Source: Clostridiales bacterium (GTDB taxonomy: Bacteria; Bacillota; Clostridia; Christensenellales; QALW01). Taken from it: DNA of 64,000 nucleotides. The number at the start of each line of letters is the position of its first letter. Position 1 is the first letter of the stretch. A program made the translations under genes and the position numbers. The notes under the pieces were generated by a model. The model saw only the letters and a list, made by a program, of their open reading frames with translations, was not told where the DNA came from and made no database searches. The stretch is taken from contig SVIH01000008.1 of assembly GCA_015069575.1 (NCBI GenBank), forward strand, positions 17,766 through 81,765, in the 5' to 3' direction. Shown here piece after piece: positions 16,835-25,385 of the stretch.

Positions 16835-19800
16835 ATGAAAGGATTAGTGTTTAAAAGGGTGCTTGCAATAATCATAGTGTTAACACTTGTTGCAGGTATT
16901 TCGGTGGGAACAAATATTTTAGTAAATAAAACTGCTCCTGCTTCAAGCACAATAAAAAACGGATTATCCGCTTATGAACTTGCAGTTCAGTATGGATATA
17001 CCGGCACTGTTCAGGAGTGGTTAGAAAGTCTGAACGGCAAATCTGCTTACGAAATTGCAAAGGAAAACGGATACACAGGAACAGAAGCCGAGTGGACTGC
17101 TTCACTTAAAGCCACAGCAGGTAAAGACGGTGTTGGTATTAAGACTGCCGCGTTTTCCGATAAAAACGAATTGCTTATTACTTTGACCGATGATACTGTA
17201 TTAAATCTTGGCGTTGTAAAAGGTGCTGATGGCATAAACGGCGCAAATGGTACCAACGGTAAAGATGGTGCTAACGGTAAAGATGGTGTAGGTATTACTT
17301 CGGCAAACATCAATGCCGAGGGTCAACTTGTGCTGTCATTCTCTGACGGCAAAACTGTCAACCTTGATAAAGTTGTTGGTATGAATGGTACAGACGGCAT
17401 CGGCATTTCTTCTACCACTATCAATGCAAATGGTGAACTTGTTATTACATATACAAATGGTCAGACCGCAAACCTTGGCGTTGTAGTTGGAGCCAAGGGT
17501 GATAAAGGTGACAAGGGCGATACAGGTGCAACAGGTGCTACCGGTGCACAGGGCGCACAAGGTCAGCAAGGTATCCAAGGCGAAAAGGGAGACAAAGGCG
17601 ACAAGGGTGACAAAGGTGACACAGGAGCCACAGGTCAAGACGGTGTAAGTGTAACCAAGACCGAAATCAATAACAAGGGTGAACTTGTTATTACCCTTTC
17701 TGATAACACAATATCTAATCTTGGTTTTGTCGTTGGCGCAAAAGGCGATAAAGGTGATAAAGGTGATACTGGCGCTACTGGTCAACAAGGTGCCCAAGGT
17801 GAAAAAGGCGACAAAGGCGATAAGGGTGACCAAGGCGAACAAGGCATTCAGGGTATTCAAGGTGAACAAGGTATTAGTGTAACTGGTGCTGAAATTAATT
17901 CTAACGGTAATCTTGTTATTTCTTTCTCCAACGGTCAACGTAGTGAACTTGGTAACGTAATTGGAGCCAAGGGTGACAAAGGTGACAAGGGAGATACAGG
18001 TGCAACAGGTGCACAGGGTCAACAAGGTATCCAAGGTGAACAGGGCATCCAGGGTATTCAAGGTGACAAAGGTGACAAAGGTGACACTGGTGCCACAGGT
18101 AAAGATGGTGTAAGTGTAACCAAAACCGAAATCAATCAGAGAGGCGAACTCATTATTACCCTTTCTGATAATACTGTATCAAATCTTGGCGTTGTAGTAG
18201 GTGCCAAGGGCGACAAAGGCGACAGAGGTGAGCAAGGCATTCAGGGTATCCAAGGTATTCAGGGTGTTCAGGGCGAAACTGGTGCCAAAGGTGACGATGG
18301 TGTCGGCATTGAGACTATTGTTATTGATAACGGCAACCTTAAAATAACTCTTACAAATAAAACCACACTTGACCTTGGTAATATCAAGGGTGAAAAAGGT
18401 GACACTGGTGCAACGGGTGCCACTGGCGAAAAAGGCGATAAAGGCGAACAGGGCATCCAAGGTATTCAGGGTATTCAGGGTGAAACCGGTAACGGTATCG
18501 CTTCCACTACTATCAATGAACTTGGCGAACTTGTTATCGTTTATACCGATGGTTATCAAACCAACCTTGGTAAAGTTGTAGGTGAAAAGGGCGAAACTGG
18601 TGCAACAGGTGCTACAGGTGCTACAGGTGCCCAAGGTGAGCAAGGTCTTCAAGGCGAAAAGGGAGACCAAGGTGCCAAGGGCGATAAGGGTGACCAAGGT
18701 GTAGGTGTTGAATCTATCAACATTAATGCTGATGGTGAACTTGAAATTAAATTAACAGATAGTGATAACATTATTAACCTTGGCAAAATTATCGGACCCC
18801 AAGGTGCACAAGGCATTCAAGGTATCCAGGGTGAACAAGGTGTTCAAGGTGAACAAGGTGTGGGCGTTACGGAAGTTTCAATGGTTAATAATGAACTTGT
18901 TATTAAACTTTCAGATGGCAAAACCTTTAACCTTGGCAATATCAAAGGCGAAAAAGGTGACCAGGGTGAACAAGGTATCCAGGGTATTCAAGGTATTCAA
19001 GGTGAGCAAGGTATCAGCATCACAGAAGTAAATTTAACTGTTGAAGGCGAACTTTCTATGACCTTCTCTTCTGGACAAACTGTTCCACTTGGCAATATTA
19101 AAGGCAAAGATGGTGTTGGTATTGCAGAAGTTTATATTCAGGATGGCAACCTTTTTGTAAGAAAAACTAATGAAGATGTTGCTGTAAACCTTGGCAATAT
19201 TAAAGGAGAAAAAGGTGACCAAGGTGAGCCTGGCGAAAAAGGTGAACAGGGTAATGATGGTATTACGCCGCAGTTTAGAATAAACCCCGTTACAAATTAT
19301 TGGGAAGTTTCTTCCGATAATGGCGTAACCTGGGTTCCTACTGATACAAAAGCAACAGGTGCAGAGGGTCGTGGTATTTTAAGAACAGAATTTTCAGGAA
19401 CAAACTTTATTGTTTATTATACCGATGGCACTTCCGAAACACACGATTTGAGTGATATGATTAGTGATCCTAATGATAAAGAAATTTTAGTATATAGTTT
19501 ACTTGAAGATGGTACATACGGTGTAATGGCAGGTGGTATGGCAAAATATGAAGCAGTTATTGAAATTCCTGCTATCCATAAAGGTATTGCAGTTACGCAA
19601 ATTTTACCACATGGATTTAAAGATTTAACAACACTGCAAAAGATAAAAATGCCAAACACAGTTACAATTATTGGTAACAATGCATTTCAAAATTGTATAA
19701 GTTTAAATGATGTTGTTTTTCCGTATAAAATTAAGGAAATCAACCAATATGCATTTGAAGGTTGTGTTTTTTTAAATAGTGAAATTGTAATCCCCGAAAC

Positions 19801-20656
19801 AACAAATTTAATCGGAAAGTATGCATTTTATGAAACGAGAGTAACGTCAGTTACGTTAGCAGATACGGAAGGATGGACTACCGATAAAATGTACTATAGA
19901 GTTCCACCCGTTGGATGGGATCCATCTAGTATGACTATAAATGCTGGGAATAATAGTGGAAGCACAACTAATTTTAATATATCTGGAAAAAAGGTTGATT
20001 TGTCTTCTCCTAAAAATGTGGCTACGTTGTTGACACAAAGAACATATGTGTATAACAAAGGCCAATATGAAACTGTTTATACATATTTTGACGCGTATAA
20101 AGTAGATTGGTATAATGAAACCGCAGTTGAAATCCCTGATAATGCAATATATACTCTTGGACTTGAATATACCTTGCTTTCAGATGATACCTATGCAGTT
20201 TCTGTTGGTGCCGCGAGTGATAAAGATATTATTATTCCTTACGAATATAATGGAAAAAAAGTAACTCAAATTAGTGAAGATGGATTTAAAGGTGTTGAAA
20301 ATATTAATACAGTTGTTATTCCATCAAGCGTCACAAAAATTGGTGCAAATGCATTTTATAATTCGGGTGTAACAGAAGTTTATTTAAGCAACATTGAAAA
20401 ATGGTCAACCAGTATACCATTTATGTACAGCGAGAGTTATGAATATTTAGACGGCGGTTATAATCCTTTTAATGGGCAGCCAACATATACAAGTGGATCT
20501 GTGAAATATGGATGCGATATTAATGATCCTAAAAACGTTGCTGAAGCATTAAAAGGAGAAATGACTTTTGAATATAGTGTGCCTACATCAAGAACGTCTT
20601 CTATAAAAAAAAGTACAACATTTATTTGGTATGATAAGGAATGGACTAAATCATAA
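16835..20656 (+). CDS. Collagen-like protein with interspersed beta modules and C-terminal BspA-type LRRs
   Basis: Predicted surface protein of 1273 residues. Residues 8-28 are a hydrophobic signal or signal anchor. Residues 45-95 hold two SAYE(L/I)A...GYTGT...EW repeats, common ahead of bacterial collagen-like regions. From about 95 to 815, Gly-X-Y blocks rich in GDKGDKGDTGATG and GIQGIQGIQG alternate with about twelve modules of about 30 residues (pattern VGI-x3-INxxGELVIT, then NLGxVVG), plus a divergent thirteenth near 850. Residues 885-1025 and 1105-1190 resemble BspA-type leucine-rich repeats (TLQKIKMPNTVTIIGNNAF). No LPXTG sorting signal is seen. Proline is almost absent from the triplets. 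RBS aaggaggaa precedes the ATG, and the only visible promoter is upstream of the structured RNA. Confidence 0.88.
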   Translation: MKGLVFKRVLAIIIVLTLVAGISVGTNILVNKTAPASSTIKNGLSAYELAVQYGYTGTVQEWLESLNGKSAYEIAKENGYTGTEAEWTASLKATAGKDGVGIKTAAFSDKNELLITLTDDTVLNLGVVKGADGINGANGTNGKDGANGKDGVGITSANINAEGQLVLSFSDGKTVNLDKVVGMNGTDGIGISSTTINANGELVITYTNGQTANLGVVVGAKGDKGDKGDTGATGATGAQGAQGQQGIQGEKGDKGDKGDKGDTGATGQDGVSVTKTEINNKGELVITLSDNTISNLGFVVGAKGDKGDKGDTGATGQQGAQGEKGDKGDKGDQGEQGIQGIQGEQGISVTGAEINSNGNLVISFSNGQRSELGNVIGAKGDKGDKGDTGATGAQGQQGIQGEQGIQGIQGDKGDKGDTGATGKDGVSVTKTEINQRGELIITLSDNTVSNLGVVVGAKGDKGDRGEQGIQGIQGIQGVQGETGAKGDDGVGIETIVIDNGNLKITLTNKTTLDLGNIKGEKGDTGATGATGEKGDKGEQGIQGIQGIQGETGNGIASTTINELGELVIVYTDGYQTNLGKVVGEKGETGATGATGATGAQGEQGLQGEKGDQGAKGDKGDQGVGVESININADGELEIKLTDSDNIINLGKIIGPQGAQGIQGIQGEQGVQGEQGVGVTEVSMVNNELVIKLSDGKTFNLGNIKGEKGDQGEQGIQGIQGIQGEQGISITEVNLTVEGELSMTFSSGQTVPLGNIKGKDGVGIAEVYIQDGNLFVRKTNEDVAVNLGNIKGEKGDQGEPGEKGEQGNDGITPQFRINPVTNYWEVSSDNGVTWVPTDTKATGAEGRGILRTEFSGTNFIVYYTDGTSETHDLSDMISDPNDKEILVYSLLEDGTYGVMAGGMAKYEAVIEIPAIHKGIAVTQILPHGFKDLTTLQKIKMPNTVTIIGNNAFQNCISLNDVVFPYKIKEINQYAFEGCVFLNSEIVIPETTNLIGKYAFYETRVTSVTLADTEGWTTDKMYYRVPPVGWDPSSMTINAGNNSGSTTNFNISGKKVDLSSPKNVATLLTQRTYVYNKGQYETVYTYFDAYKVDWYNETAVEIPDNAIYTLGLEYTLLSDDTYAVSVGAASDKDIIIPYEYNGKKVTQISEDGFKGVENINTVVIPSSVTKIGANAFYNSGVTEVYLSNIEKWSTSIPFMYSESYEYLDGGYNPFNGQPTYTSGSVKYGCDINDPKNVAEALKGEMTFEYSVPTSRTSSIKKSTTFIWYDKEWTKS

Positions 20657-20673
20657 AATAAACACAAACAAAA

Positions 20674-20697
20674 GGCAGCCAATGGCTGCCCTTTATA
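20674..20697 (+). terminator. Weak terminator after the collagen-like gene
   Basis: Seven-bp stem GGCAGCC/GGCTGCC (20674-20680 and 20684-20690) with only a short T-rich tail. Confidence 0.5.
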
Positions 20698-20708
20698 TAT
20701 CATAAAAA

Positions 20709-20741
20709 AACAAAAAAAGCTGTTACAAAAGTAACAGCTTT
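20709..20741 (-). terminator. Terminator of rpmB
   Basis: On the minus strand, the stem AAAGCTGTTAC/GTAACAGCTTT (20716-20726 and 20731-20741) is followed by a T run. Confidence 0.8.
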
Positions 20742-20758
20742 AATTTGTGCAAATTAAA

Positions 20759-20950
20759 TTATAATGCTCTTGTTACCTTGCCGGAACGAAGGCAACGTGT
20801 GCAAACACAAATCTGCTTGGGGGAGCCATCAACAATAGCTCTAACCTTCTGAACATTGGGAGCCCAATATGTTCTTGTACGACGGTTAGAATGGCTAACC
20901 TGATTACCTGACATTACGCCCTTTTGACAAATTTCACAATACTTTGCCAT
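20759..20950 (-). CDS. rpmB: 50S ribosomal protein L28
   Basis: Ribosomal protein L28 of 63 residues. The start is at 20950 (MAKYCEICQKG), 8 nt after a consensus AAGGAGGTGG; three extra codons upstream are excluded. It has the zinc-binding form with cysteine pairs CEIC near the N-terminus and CVCTRC near the C-terminus, plus HSNRRTRTYWAPN in the middle. It lies downstream of tRNA-Arg(ACG) on the same strand, with 51 nt between, so both may share the promoter at 21100-21128. Confidence 0.96.
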   Translation of the reverse strand: MAKYCEICQKGVMSGNQVSHSNRRTRTYWAPNVQKVRAIVDGSPKQICVCTRCLRSGKVTRAL

Positions 20951-21001
20951 AAGTGCCACCTCCTTATACGGATGATAAAAATTTTTTTGAGCGTTGCTCT
21001 T

Positions 21002-21078
21002 TGGTGTGCGTGGAGGGACTCGAACCCCCGACCTACTGGTTCGTAGCCAGTCACTCTATCCAGCTGAGCTACACACAC
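21002..21078 (-). tRNA. tRNA-Arg (anticodon ACG)
   Basis: Acceptor stem GTGTGTG/CACGCAC, D-arm TAGCTCAGCTGGATAGAG, anticodon stem ACTGG/CCAGT with loop CTACGAA (ACG anticodon, wobble A expected to be deaminated), T-loop TTCGAGT, and encoded CCA at 21002-21004. Confidence 0.96.
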
Positions 21079-21099
21079 GTATATCTGAGCAACGGTGAT

Positions 21100-21128
21100 A
21101 GTATATAATAACCTTTTAAATTTGTCAA
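21100..21128 (-). promoter_or_regulatory. Sigma-A promoter for tRNA-Arg(ACG)
   Basis: Minus-strand TTGACA (21123-21128), 17 nt, TATACT (21100-21105), about 22 nt before the tRNA. Confidence 0.72.
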
Positions 21129-21274
21129 ACATTTTTTTGTTAAATTTTTGTTTATTTTATTTTGTGTTTGTGATAAAATATTTTTAAAGATAAACATTTT
21201 TATCATTTTGCTATCACAATTATAGGGTACAATAATATTAAATAATAAACCTTTTATATGAAAGGACGAAAAAT

Positions 21275-21955
21275 ATGGCAAGAGTTTTAATTGTTGATGA
21301 TGAAGAAAATATCCGCATTGGTTTAAGGGAGTATGCAGAGTTTGAAGGGCATATAGTTACCGAAGCTGTTGACGGTATGGATGCAGTTAATAAGTGCAAA
21401 AATACTGATTTTGATGTTATTATTATGGATATAATGATGCCACGCCTTGATGGCTTTTCTGCATGCAAGGAAATTAGAAAAATTAAAGATATTCCTGTTT
21501 TGATGCTTTCAGCAAGGGGCGAAGAATACGATAAACTATTTGGCTTTGAGCTTGGCATTGACGATTACGTTGTTAAGCCTTTTTCACCTAAAGAAGTTAT
21601 GGCAAGAATAAACGTAATTGTTTCAAGAAGGCAGAATGCCCAAAAGGAAAGTGAAAATAAGCATATAATCATTAAGGGGATTGATATTGACGCTTCAGCC
21701 CGTAAGGTTTATATTGACGGTAAAAGGGTTGAGCTTACGCCAAAAGAATATGATCTTCTTACATTTATGATTAAAAACAAGAATATTGCGTTATCCCGCA
21801 ATCAACTTTTATCAGAAGTATGGGGATATGAATTCTTTGGTGATGACAGAACTGTTGATACACATATTAAGATGTTGCGCAACAGTATTGAACCATATCG
21901 TGATTTGATTTCTACTGTGCGAGGGGTAGGTTACATATTTGAAACAGAAGAATAA
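21275..21955 (+). CDS. OmpR-family response regulator
   Basis: DNA-binding response regulator of 226 residues. The receiver domain (1-120) has the acidic pair DDEE near 8-11, the phospho-acceptor Asp in VIIMDIMMPRLDG near 53, the switch Ser in LMLSARGEEYDK and Lys in DYVVKPFSP near 102. The winged-helix output domain follows (about 130-226: ELTPKEYDLLTFMI and VDTHIKMLRNSIE). RBS aaaggacg precedes the ATG. The partner kinase gene overlaps by 17 nt. The pair resembles clostridial envelope-stress or antimicrobial-peptide response systems, but the signal is unknown. An inverted repeat lies upstream (21168-21219). Confidence 0.93.
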   Translation: MARVLIVDDEENIRIGLREYAEFEGHIVTEAVDGMDAVNKCKNTDFDVIIMDIMMPRLDGFSACKEIRKIKDIPVLMLSARGEEYDKLFGFELGIDDYVVKPFSPKEVMARINVIVSRRQNAQKESENKHIIIKGIDIDASARKVYIDGKRVELTPKEYDLLTFMIKNKNIALSRNQLLSEVWGYEFFGDDRTVDTHIKMLRNSIEPYRDLISTVRGVGYIFETEE

Positions 21956-23417
21956 ACATGGCGTAAAACTGAAGATTTGGGAATATTTTTGTATATTTGC
22001 AATTGTTTTATTGGTTATTATTTGGTTGTTGCAAATTGTTTTTCTTCAGTATTATTATATCGGTGCAATGGCGCGTGAAACAATTAATAATGCAAGGGAA
22101 GTTGTTTCATTATATAAAAAAAATCAACTTGATGATAAAATAATATATGAAAAAGCCCACAAAAACAATATGGTTATTGTTATAACCAATAAAGATGGCT
22201 ATGTATTATCTGCATATGATGATATGGGTATTATTGATAATCAGCGTATCAATTCTATAAATGATTATGGGAAAATATTAGGTAATGTGCACGATAAAAT
22301 TTTAGATAGTAAAACAAAAGAAATTTATTATCGTGTTGAAAATGAAAAATCACAGGACCGTATAATTTTTTATGGCGCATATGCACAAAATAATAATGAA
22401 GAAGCATATATTTTTGTTTTATCTCAATTACAACCAATTGATTCTGTAATTGCGGTTATACAAAAACAATTTGTTCTAATAACTTTAATTGCGCTTTTAA
22501 TGGCAGCGGTAATAGCATATGTTATTGCAAGAAGGTTTTCTAAACCTGTTGAAAAATTAACTAATTCTGCAAGAGAATTGGCTTTAGGTAATCTTAATGC
22601 TGATTTTAATTGCAAAGAGGCATTTTTTGAAATATCCGATCTTTCAAAAGCACTTAATTATGCATCGTCAGAAATAAAAAAAGCGGCTGATTTCAGGCGT
22701 GAACTTATGGCAAATGTTTCTCACGATTTGCGTACACCGCTTACAATGATAAAAATGTATGCAGAAATGATTCGTGATATTTCAGGTGATAATAAAGAAA
22801 AGCGTGATAAGAATTTAAAGATTATTATTGATGAAACAGACAGACTATCGTTGCTTGTTAATGATATTCTTGAATTATCTAAAATTGAAAATGCTGAACT
22901 TGATTTTGATGTTAAAGTTTTTGATATTTGCAAAACCATAACAAGGGTGCTTGAAAAATTTTCTGTTATGGTTAATAAAGGATACTCGTTTAATCTTGAA
23001 GCACCTCAAAATGTTTATGTTGTAGGTGATGAAGCGCGTATCGAACAGGTTATTTATAATCTTTTAAGTAATGCGATACACTATACAGGTGAGGATTTAA
23101 AGGTAAATATTCATATTACCAAAAAATTTGATTTTGCTAAAATCGAGATTATTGATACCGGTGAAGGAATTCCCCAAGAAGAACTTTCAAATATTTGGGA
23201 ACGCTATTATAGAACAAAAAATCATATTAGATCTCAAATTGGTACAGGTCTTGGATTATCAATTGTTAAAAATATTTTGATTGCGCATAATGCTGATTTT
23301 GGCATAGAAAGCACATTAGGCGTCGGATCGAATTTTTGGTTTGAATTAAAATTGCCTGAAAATTCCAATAATAAAACATTAAGACTTGCAGATAATAATA
23401 TTGCAAAGGATGAATGA
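21939..23417 (+). CDS. Sensor histidine kinase
   Basis: Membrane kinase of 492 residues that pairs with the preceding regulator. It starts at TTG 21939, as there is no upstream ATG and the first in-frame ATG would remove the first TM; GAGGGG lies about 12 nt before. TM1 is about 12-38, an extracytoplasmic sensor domain about 40-165, TM2 about 172-195, and HAMP about 196-248. The HisKA helix is ANVSHDLRTPLTMIKM with the phospho-His near 263. ATPase boxes are NLLSNAIHYTG, IDTGEGIP and GTGLGLSIVKNI. The sensor domain holds no motif that identifies a ligand. Confidence 0.92.
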   Translation: MKQKNKHGVKLKIWEYFCIFAIVLLVIIWLLQIVFLQYYYIGAMARETINNAREVVSLYKKNQLDDKIIYEKAHKNNMVIVITNKDGYVLSAYDDMGIIDNQRINSINDYGKILGNVHDKILDSKTKEIYYRVENEKSQDRIIFYGAYAQNNNEEAYIFVLSQLQPIDSVIAVIQKQFVLITLIALLMAAVIAYVIARRFSKPVEKLTNSARELALGNLNADFNCKEAFFEISDLSKALNYASSEIKKAADFRRELMANVSHDLRTPLTMIKMYAEMIRDISGDNKEKRDKNLKIIIDETDRLSLLVNDILELSKIENAELDFDVKVFDICKTITRVLEKFSVMVNKGYSFNLEAPQNVYVVGDEARIEQVIYNLLSNAIHYTGEDLKVNIHITKKFDFAKIEIIDTGEGIPQEELSNIWERYYRTKNHIRSQIGTGLGLSIVKNILIAHNADFGIESTLGVGSNFWFELKLPENSNNKTLRLADNNIAKDE

Positions 23418-23465
23418 CTTAATTAAAGTCGTTTCTTTGCTAAAAAAAGTTGGAGAAATATTATT

Positions 23466-23621
23466 ATGTCAAAAATGTCAGAAGCTCTTAAGCAAGAAAT
23501 TGCAAAAGAATTAGGCGTGTATGACACAGTTAAAAATTCAGGCTGGGGTGAAGTATCATCTCGTGACTGTGGTCATATGGTAACTAAGGCTATTGAAATT
23601 GCTGAAAGAAGCGTAAAATAA
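23466..23621 (+). CDS. Small acid-soluble spore protein, alpha/beta type
   Basis: Protein of 51 residues (MSKMSEALKQEIAKELGVYD at the N-terminus). It has the alpha/beta-SASP signature KELGVYDTVKNSGWGEVSSR followed by GHMVTKAIEIAER, closest to minor SspF-like forms. Such proteins coat and protect spore DNA and are degraded by the Gpr protease at germination. RBS gttggag precedes the ATG. Expression should be forespore-specific (sigma-G); only a weak candidate site was seen (TGAATG at 23411 with TTTGCTA downstream). It has one Cys and one Trp, unusual but seen in minor SASPs. Confidence 0.85.
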   Translation: MSKMSEALKQEIAKELGVYDTVKNSGWGEVSSRDCGHMVTKAIEIAERSVK

Positions 23622-23627
23622 ACATTA

Positions 23628-23657
23628 GCGGGATGTAAAATTTACATTCCGCTTTTC
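23628..23657 (+). terminator. Terminator after the spore protein gene
   Basis: Twelve-bp stem GCGGGATGTAAA/TTTACATTCCGC (23628-23639 and 23641-23652, one G-U pair) followed by TTTT. Confidence 0.75.
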
Positions 23658-23702
23658 ATATTTTGTATTTTTTTTCATATCCTTTATTAAGGAGTGATTT
23701 AA

Positions 23703-24014
23703 ATGTACAAAACGGGAAATTACATAATATACAAAGAGCATATGAATTTAAGAATCAAACCCAAAGTAAGTTCAGATGTACTGTGCGTTATACCGCAGGG
23801 AACTTGTATTGAAGTTGTGGAAGTATGGGATAATTGGGGTAAAATTACATATGATGATTATACGGGCTGGTGCTGTATAAGTGAATGTTTTGCCAAACTA
23901 GTTTGTTCTTGTAACAGTGATGATTGTTGTTATTTTAAAAAATATGATGAGTTAAATAATAAATATCAAGAACTTCTTAAAGATTTTGAAAAAATTAAGA
24001 AAATAATAAAATAA
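23703..24014 (+). CDS. SH3-domain protein with Cys cluster and coiled-coil tail
   Basis: Protein of 103 residues. Residues 5-62 form a bacterial SH3 (SH3b) fold: NLRIKPKVSSDVLCVIPQGT, then VVEVWDNWGKITYDDYTGWC. A cysteine-rich linker (CSCNSDDCC, about 66-74) follows, then a lysine/glutamate coiled coil (about 78-103). There is no signal peptide, so it is probably cytosolic or in the spore, unlike most SH3b wall-binding proteins. RBS aaggagtg precedes the ATG. The flanking spore gene suggests but does not prove a sporulation role. Confidence 0.7.
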   Translation: MYKTGNYIIYKEHMNLRIKPKVSSDVLCVIPQGTCIEVVEVWDNWGKITYDDYTGWCCISECFAKLVCSCNSDDCCYFKKYDELNNKYQELLKDFEKIKKIIK

Positions 24015-24043
24015 TTGCAATAGATAGATAGATATGATATAAT
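24015..24043 (+). promoter_or_regulatory. Sigma-A promoter for the CapA-like gene
   Basis: TTGCAA (24015-24020), 17 nt, TATAAT (24038-24043), directly after the SH3 gene. The spacer contains three GATA units. Confidence 0.6.
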
Positions 24044-24080
24044 AAATATATATTTTTTGCGTTTAATTTGGAGTGAATGT

Positions 24081-25340
24081 ATGTTTATTATCAAAAATTA
24101 TCATTTTAGGTATATTAAAACAGTTTTATATGTATTACTTTCTTTATCTCTTGTTGTTATGTTAATTGTACTTGCTGTTGTTAATATTCGTCCTGCTAAT
24201 AATGTTAATATTAGTTCATCACCAACTCCAACATCAACTAATAAAAGTGAGACAACAAATAAGGTAAAAATACAACTTGCCGGAGATGTTGTTCTTAATA
24301 GTAATTTGCTTACAAGCAGTTCAAATTCTTATGGTGAATTTAATTTTGATAATATTTTTAAAAGTATAAAGAATAGTATTAATGGCGATCTGGCAATTTT
24401 TAATATGGAAGGTATTATAGATGCATATAAAGATGGTTCACAAATTGCAGGCGCACCTATATTCAATTATCCTAAAGAAATTGCAAATTCATTAAAAAAT
24501 GCTGGTTTTAATATGTGTATAACAGCTAACGATAGGGCTTCATATTTTTCTGATGCAGGAATTATTAATAATTATCAAAATATTTTAAATTCAGGTATGC
24601 TTCCTGTTGGAACTTCATTAGAAGGTAACAAAAATTTTGCTGTATCTGAAATCAACGGTATCAAAATTGCAGTTTTAGCGTATACGGACAAGCTTTCAAA
24701 TTTCGATAAAATTACTTTAGACAGGATTTCTTCACTTGATTTTGAGGATATAGAAGGAACTATCGATGCAATTTCTGAAGATGTTGCTTATGTAAAAAAT
24801 CAAGGGGCAGAAATTATCGTTGCTTCTATGCATTGGGGCGATGAGATGGCATCTGAACCAAATGAATCGCAGCGTGAACTTGCCGATAAAATGGCTAAAT
24901 GCGGCGTAGATATTATTTACGGAACACGCTCGCATGTTTTTCAACCTGTAACCTTTAAAAATATTGTTGATGATAATAATAACAGTAAAAATATTATTGT
25001 TGCATATTCAATGGGAAATTTATTGTCCCATCCAACAGTTACAAGCGGAGAAACTACACAGCAAAGCGCAATCTTAAATATTTATATTGAAAGAGATCAA
25101 AGCGGTAAGGCGTATATATCCACTGCTGAGTGTGAACCAATCTATATATATGCAAATTCGTTAAAAAATAACAACTATGAATATCATATCGTTTCTTCTT
25201 CTGAATATTATAGTGTACAGGAAAGACCGCAAATTTTTGCAAACGATTCTGATTGGAAAAACTGCAAGGATGCTTACGATAACATTAAGAAAATTATTGA
25301 ACAAAGCGGTAAAAACGGAATGCCGCTTGGCTTAAAATAA
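24081..25340 (+). CDS. CapA-family (poly-gamma-glutamate synthesis-type) metallophosphatase-like protein
   Basis: Protein of 419 residues from ATG 24081, after RBS tggagtg. A transmembrane segment (about 15-38, YVLLSLSLVVMLIVLAVV) anchors an outside domain after a Ser/Thr linker. The CapA fold is visible in order: LAGDVVLNSNLL (about 70), FNMEGIIDAY, NAGFNMCITANDRASYF, VASMHWGDEMASEPNESQ (metal-binding His) and GTRSHVFQPVTF. Relatives take part in polyglutamate capsule synthesis, but no capB/capC genes are nearby, so a capsule role is uncertain. A clear terminator follows. Confidence 0.85.
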   Translation: MFIIKNYHFRYIKTVLYVLLSLSLVVMLIVLAVVNIRPANNVNISSSPTPTSTNKSETTNKVKIQLAGDVVLNSNLLTSSSNSYGEFNFDNIFKSIKNSINGDLAIFNMEGIIDAYKDGSQIAGAPIFNYPKEIANSLKNAGFNMCITANDRASYFSDAGIINNYQNILNSGMLPVGTSLEGNKNFAVSEINGIKIAVLAYTDKLSNFDKITLDRISSLDFEDIEGTIDAISEDVAYVKNQGAEIIVASMHWGDEMASEPNESQRELADKMAKCGVDIIYGTRSHVFQPVTFKNIVDDNNNSKNIIVAYSMGNLLSHPTVTSGETTQQSAILNIYIERDQSGKAYISTAECEPIYIYANSLKNNNYEYHIVSSSEYYSVQERPQIFANDSDWKNCKDAYDNIKKIIEQSGKNGMPLGLK

Positions 25341-25368
25341 AAGCCGCCATAATGGTGGCTTTATCTTT
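25339..25368 (+). terminator. Terminator after the CapA-like gene
   Basis: Stem AAAGCCGCCAT/GGTGGCTTT with a T-rich tail (taTCTTTT). Confidence 0.65.
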
Positions 25369-25385
25369 TGGATAGGGGTATAATT

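Noticed and set aside
17336..18697. Long minus-strand open frames (up to 241 codons) opposite the collagen-like gene
   Set aside because: They are low-complexity mirror images of the Gly-X-Y repeats, rich in Thr/Leu/Phe/Val, with no RBS; the plus-strand gene is convincing.
17480..19260. Regularly repeated DNA that might suggest a CRISPR array
   Set aside because: The repeats are in frame and encode collagen triplets, with no constant repeat/spacer length and no cas genes in the window.
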